A stretch of 11,965 nucleotides of DNA, from the NCBI GenBank assembly GCA_019693395.1, contig JAAMXP010003480.1:1-11965 (forward strand), read 5' to 3'. Below, piece after piece: positions 8,801 through 11,965 of this stretch (position 1 is the first letter of the stretch; every line of letters starts with the position of its first letter). Source of the stretch: Ettlia oleoabundans. Taxonomy: Eukaryota > Chlorophyta > Chlorophyceae > Chlamydomonadales. The translations under genes were made by a program, and so were the position numbers. The notes under the pieces were generated by a model. The model was not told where the DNA came from, ran no database searches, and worked only from the letters and a program-made list of their open reading frames with translations.

Positions 8801-9200
8801 CGCTACCCCTTTTGCCAGATTTGCTTGCTTCCCCAGGCTGCTCCCTCCCTCAGGCGGGAAAGTTCGGGCTAATGCTGCGGCTGCAGCCTGCCACAGGCCA
8901 CCTGTATCAACCTGAGCCGCCCGCCAGCCTGCCTTCCTGCCAAGCCATTGCTGACGTCAACCCCACTCCCGTTTTCATGCTGCAGCCGGCCAGTCCTGGG
9001 CACAGGCAGCCTCTGGCGTAGTGCTTCGCTACCGATCCGTGTCAGGCGGCTTGGCGCAGGTCAGCGTGTGTCGCCGTGGCGGCGCAGAAACTGCCGCTAC
9101 CTGCGCAGCAGGCATTGATAACAACTGCAACGGGCTGGCTGGAGCCGCCGACCCCGCATGCGGCCCGCTGCTTGCTGCCGCACAGCGCAGCGGCCGGTGA
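5854..9200 (+). CDS. Secreted gametolysin-like metallopeptidase (peptidase family M11), complete, nine exons
   Basis: Zinc endopeptidase of the gametolysin/VMP type, expected to cut extracellular-matrix or cell-wall glycoproteins. Exons: 5854-5965, 6069-6120, 6229-6470, 6702-6797, 7017-7230, 7544-7660, 7907-8098, 8292-8647, 8986-9200; all phases agree, giving 531 residues. Residues 1-24 form a signal peptide (hydrophobic 10-22, cleavage likely after VSA). Residues about 25-165 are a pro-region. The catalytic part starts near 168 and contains GSMYGQCSYGRTRLT, WISGDFW and the zinc motif HELGHNLFLGH (His320, Glu321, His324, His330), with a Met-turn at Met350 in SFMGYCC. The usual metzincin Gly three after the second His is Phe327. 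The C-terminus has VSVCRRGGAET and C..GIDNNCNGL...DPAC (residues 500-519), as in gametolysin relatives. The start is the ATG giving the signal peptide. No TGTAA signal follows the stop. A longer open frame through the last intron is ignored because the exon at 8986 restores family sequence. Confidence 0.88.
7727..7772. repeat. Near-perfect 22-bp inverted repeat inside intron 6 of the first M11 gene
   Basis: Arms 7727-7748 and 7751-7772 around a 2-bp centre (GT). CGACGTAACTCGC continues to CTCTTCCC and is mirrored by GGGAAGAGAG to TTACGTCG. In RNA, 20 of 22 positions pair by Watson-Crick, plus one G-U; one C-A mismatch remains. Weaker outer pairing continues (CTTGTAGCTG at 7715-7724 with TAGCTGCAAG at 7795-7804; CTGCTGGGCA at 7681-7690 with TGCCCAG..CAGCA). 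It sits between the donor at 7661 and the acceptor at 7906. Possible small-RNA precursor, mini inverted-repeat element or splicing structure. Confidence 0.85.
8694..8719. repeat. CTGG/CCGG-type tandem repeat in the last intron of the first M11 gene
   Basis: CTGGCTGGCCGGCTGGCCGG followed by CTGGCTT: an imperfect 4-bp/8-bp simple repeat in the intron between exons 8292-8647 and 8986-9200. It resembles the pure (CTGG) run at 11893 and a short one near 9889, so it is a recurrent local microsatellite type. Confidence 0.75.
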
Positions 9201-10846
9201 CAGGCTGGGCACAGCGCTGACCGACTCATCTGTTTATGTTGTCCATCTGATTGTTTCACCTTGCAGCGCTCCCCCTAGCTGTTATCAAACCCTTTCTCCC
9301 CTTTCAGGCCAGGCTATACACACTGGTTTGTTCACTCTGAGCCTAAAATTCCACCAACTACCATTCCCTTTACTGTGGCCCCCTCCTCACTTCCATCAGT
9401 CCATCCTTCAGAAACACTCTGCAGGCGAGGTCATCCCTCCGCCATCTGCCACCTCAGCATTCTTTCTCCTACGGCTTACAATTGCAACCCAGCGCCTCCC
9501 AGATCCAGAACCAACCCCCGATACGGGTCCTCCCCCAGCAGAATAACCTGCTCGGGATGTTGCCAGCCTTGCAGCCATCACCCTGCACACGCCATCCTTG
9601 CCGCTCCCCTCACGGCACCTTTTACCTTTTAGTGCTGTTCTACCTTGCCCAGTTTTCGCCTTTTACCGCTAGTTCCCTACCAGATGCGGCACTTTGTGTT
9701 CATGCCCAGCCATAAGGTGTGCCACCCCGACTGAAGGGCAGCTCCAGTTTTGCTTAATACTCCTCGTTTACATGGACCCAATGTCCCTCCTCAATCTTGT
9801 TTGGAGTTTGCTGAAGCGTGCGATACTCCCTGAACTCTTGCCGTTCGTGGCACTCTCGCATCTCACATCTCCACACAACCCTTGCCTGGCTGGCTGGCCA
9901 GCCACCACACTGCAGCCACGCCCTGCCCCTATAGCCGTCAACCAAATGGGGCTCTTGTCCTCGCATTTGATCGCGACCTTTCATTCCTTGCAGTGTACGG
10001 AAAATCACTAAAACCCTTATAGGGAGCTTCGCTTTACTTGTCTCACTTGTTGCTGATTTAACACACTGGCGGTGCTCCACAGTGGGATCCAGGGCCAGGC
10101 CTAGGTGTACCGGCTAGCAGGGCCACATGGCAGCCAGAGGCAGGCTCAGTGCTGAGTTTTGCATCCAGCCGGTCTCAATACGTCCCTACGCTTGATTGAA
10201 TGCTCGCAGCGGCACGAGACATGGTAGCTGTTGGCTCACCTCCCAACAGCTTGCATAGTCGGGGCACAGTGCCGTGTCGGTTGAGCCACACACGTCATGC
10301 CTGGCATGTCACCTTGCCACACAGGTTGCTGCGCATGCATCTATGAACATGCTGATGGAGGTACAGCCACCGGAGACCGCTTCTGCAGCATGCGGGCACC
10401 GCGTCTGGGCCAGAGCTGCCTGCCTGGGCAAAGGCAGCGCCGCCTGCAGCGGCGCACACCCGTCTCCGCCATCTGTGTGGCCCACACCCGACCCACTCCC
10501 GTCCCGGATGGCCCTCGCCGCCTGCAAAGGCGCTCCGACTGGCGTGTGCAACTCATTGCTAATTGTTGGCATTTGGGTGCGGACGTCTCTGCCGGTCGCA
10601 GCAACTCGGTTCTCCGCGCTCAACCGCTGCCACCTTTGACTGAAGACGTTGGACCGAGCGCTACAGTTTTCGATGCGTAATCAAACAATGATTACAGTCC
10701 AAGACTACAAACCAAGCAGTCATTACGACATAAACTGGAGCGTTATTACGTAGTTGTCTACCCGAGCTCTCCGGTTGGCCAGTCCGCCAAGTCCGGACAA
10801 TGCTCCTTGAGCTCGAACATCAGATTCCGGCTAACCCTTTCAAAAA
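9201..10846. other. Intergenic region between the two M11 genes, no supported gene
   Basis: Expected to hold the 3' UTR of the first peptidase gene and the promoter of the second. The first 500 bp is pyrimidine-rich on the plus strand. I find no TGTAA on the plus strand here, so the cleavage site of the upstream transcript is not visible. Frames of 100-127 codons on both strands around 10274-10680 overlap each other, carry no recognised domain and look like GC-driven chance frames. A perfect 7-bp GC inverted repeat (10437-10443 with 10449-10455, loop CTGCA) and an AT-rich stretch from about 10660 to 10760 are the only structures noted. Confidence 0.5.
10677..10695. repeat. Perfect inverted repeat GTAATCA-5-TGATTAC upstream of the second M11 gene
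   Basis: Seven-base arms (10677-10683, 10689-10695) separated by AACAA, in a locally AT-rich pocket about 160 bp upstream of the ATG at 10858. Dyads of this size can be binding sites for dimeric regulators; related TTACGA/TTACGT words follow at 10720-10750. Functional role is inference only. Confidence 0.35.
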
Positions 10847-10861
10847 ATGCTTCTTAGATGA
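10847..10861 (+). promoter_or_regulatory. Four-codon uORF whose stop overlaps the start of the second M11 gene
   Basis: ATG at 10847 reads MLLR and ends at TGA 10859-10861. This TGA overlaps the main ATG at 10858 (ATGATG), an ATGA-type stop/start overlap. A terminating ribosome could re-initiate on either of the two adjacent ATGs (10858, 10861). Its presence in the mature mRNA is not shown. Confidence 0.4.
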
Positions 10862-11965
10862 TGCAACAACGCATTACTGAGAAAGGGGGGTCGCTGTGTC
10901 GCAGCAGCCTGTCGGCTGTGCTGTTGGTGGCCCTCCTCACGCTTGCGCAGCCTATCAAAGCCGCGCGAACCCGCAGGATGATGAATGTATTCACCATATC
11001 AGGTGACTGAGGATGCTGGAAGCGTGTCTGCAGCCTATGGCAGCCGCTAAGCTGTGCCTCTCCGGAGAGCCCTGCCTTTACGCAATCCGCTTGTGCCCTC
11101 TGCAGGGGAAGCACGAGTTATCTCGATCACTGCACCAGGAGAGACACAAAGGTGAGCAGCCAGTCCAGCAAGTCTCGTGCTGCAGGCCCGACCGCACTAC
11201 CGCGTCTGCCCTCCTTGCGGCCCCTGTCCTCCGCTGTCGGCGGTGGTGCGCGCCACCCAGCCGCCCACCCGCTTCTCACCTCTGGTGCAGAGCTATCCTG
11301 TTGGATACGGCGCAAGGACGTGTGCAACTGGTGGTTCCCAAGAAATCGCTTTTTGAGGGCCTGCAAACCGGCATGTCCATCCGTGCCACCGGCAGTTGGC
11401 TGGGCCGCACCCGCACTAGCAGCAACGGGCCGACAGGGCAGATGTCGCGCTCGCGCTTCCTAGTCTCGCGTATACAGAAAAGCGGCGGCAAGAAGGGTCC
11501 AGCACCCAAAGTCATTCGTAAGTCAGTGCCGCAGTGCACCAGAACAAGCCGCAGTTGGTTGGCGCTGCAACTGCTTGGTGGTCTTCCTTCCAGTGCTCCA
11601 TTTGGCAGCCAGTTGGGCCAGGCTCCCTGCAGCCTCTACTCAGCTGCAATTCCCACCCACCTATCCCTCCCTCTCATACGACTATGCAGGGCGTGATGGC
11701 GGGATGGGTGTGTCAGCGGCAGCGGCAGAAACCAGCAGCACAACATTCCGGCCGCCCTTGACCGCCAACGCGTTGATCCAGCGGGATCTCAGCACGATCT
11801 TCATCCCAAGTGAGCGCCGGAATCATTACTTGTGGTTGTGCTGCTTTGGTGTTCCAATATGTCGACCCTAATATTGCTCAGCTGCGCCTTTGCTGGCTGG
11901 CTGGCTGGCTGGCTGGCAGCCACCCAGCAAGAGTCAGCACCAGGGCCGGGGGGCAGGCCAACCGC
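10858..11965 (+). CDS. Second gametolysin-like (M11) metallopeptidase, 5' part only (four exons in window)
   Basis: Exons: 10858-11002, 11106-11151, 11291-11517, 11690-11809, followed by a donor (CCAA|GTGAGC) and an unfinished intron; 179 residues are visible. The N-terminus MMQQRITEKGGSLCRS leads into a hydrophobic core (SLSAVLLVALLTLAQP), a signal peptide. The next exon reads GEARVISITAPGETQ, then RAILLDTAQGRVQLVV, FEGLQTGMSIRATGSW, and near the end LIQRDLSTIFIPS. These align with GRALVLSVDFPDSRKSE, RAVWITTSSGERVRVL, DGLRTGLRVRLKGTW and SDIPTLFIP of the neighbour, and intron phases (1, 2, 1, 1) are the same. So this is the signal peptide plus pro-region of a paralogue; the catalytic part lies to the right of the window. 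Family assignment therefore depends on the neighbour, not on a visible zinc motif. The start could equally be the second ATG at 10861. Confidence 0.75.
11893..11916. repeat. (CTGG)6 microsatellite
   Basis: Six perfect CTGG units in the intron following the fourth visible exon of the second M11 gene. Simple-sequence tract; no function proposed. Confidence 0.9.

Noticed and set aside
7933..9021. 362-codon plus-strand frame through the protease exons
   Set aside because: It is out of frame with the HELGH exon, reads through intron 8099-8291, and is in the true frame only from 8292 to 8647. Its end runs through the last intron; splicing to 8986 instead restores family C-terminal sequence (VSVCRRGGAET, DNNCNG).
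10274..10680. Overlapping frames of 121 and 127 codons on the plus strand and 104 on the minus
   Set aside because: Mutually overlapping in a GC-rich stretch, no homology recognised, no plausible splice links to the M11 gene.
1..11965. CRISPR arrays, tRNA or rRNA genes, transposase or integrase genes
   Set aside because: None seen on either strand. The repeats present are short tandem or inverted repeats without array spacing, and no frame shows recombinase motifs.

Overview
The window reads as nuclear DNA of a green alga (Chlorophyta). It is GC-rich, full of GCA/CTG triplets and CTGG-type tandem repeats, and its genes are broken by many short introns (about 100-390 bp) with GTGAG/GTGGG-like donors and (C/T)GCAG acceptors. 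Two genes belong to the gametolysin / VMP family of metallopeptidases (peptidase family M11), which is best known from Chlamydomonas and Volvox. The species cannot be named from the sequence alone.

Layout. Positions 1-4586, minus strand: the start and most of a multi-exon gene for a nuclear-type protein. It has a long coiled-coil, Q-rich N-terminal half with a polyglutamine run, then one bromodomain split over three exons, then a second short coiled coil and an unrecognised C-terminal module that runs off the left edge. Positions 4587-5853: a 1.27-kb divergent intergenic region with a TATAAA box facing the minus-strand gene. Positions 5854-9200, plus strand: a complete nine-exon gene for a secreted M11-type metalloprotease of 531 residues. 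All eight splice junctions agree in phase. Positions 9201-10857: about 1.66 kb with no gene I can support. Positions 10858-11965, plus strand: the first four exons of a second M11-type gene, cut off by the right edge. Its intron phases match those of the first four exons of its neighbour, so the two look like an old tandem duplication.

How they work together. The two peptidases should act outside the cell (both start with a signal peptide) on wall or extracellular-matrix glycoproteins; both have a pro-region before the catalytic part. The bromodomain protein should act on chromatin and is not obviously connected to them. Points worth a second look are: a tiny uORF overlapping the start codon of both peptidase genes; a near-perfect 22-bp inverted repeat inside an intron of the first peptidase; a metzincin zinc motif in which the usual glycine is phenylalanine; an eroded C-terminal Asp/Cys motif; and a tandem repeat that puts three TGTAA poly(A)-type signals inside an intron of the bromodomain gene.

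All gene models are hand-built from splice signals, phase agreement and protein motifs. No alignment or RNA data was available.
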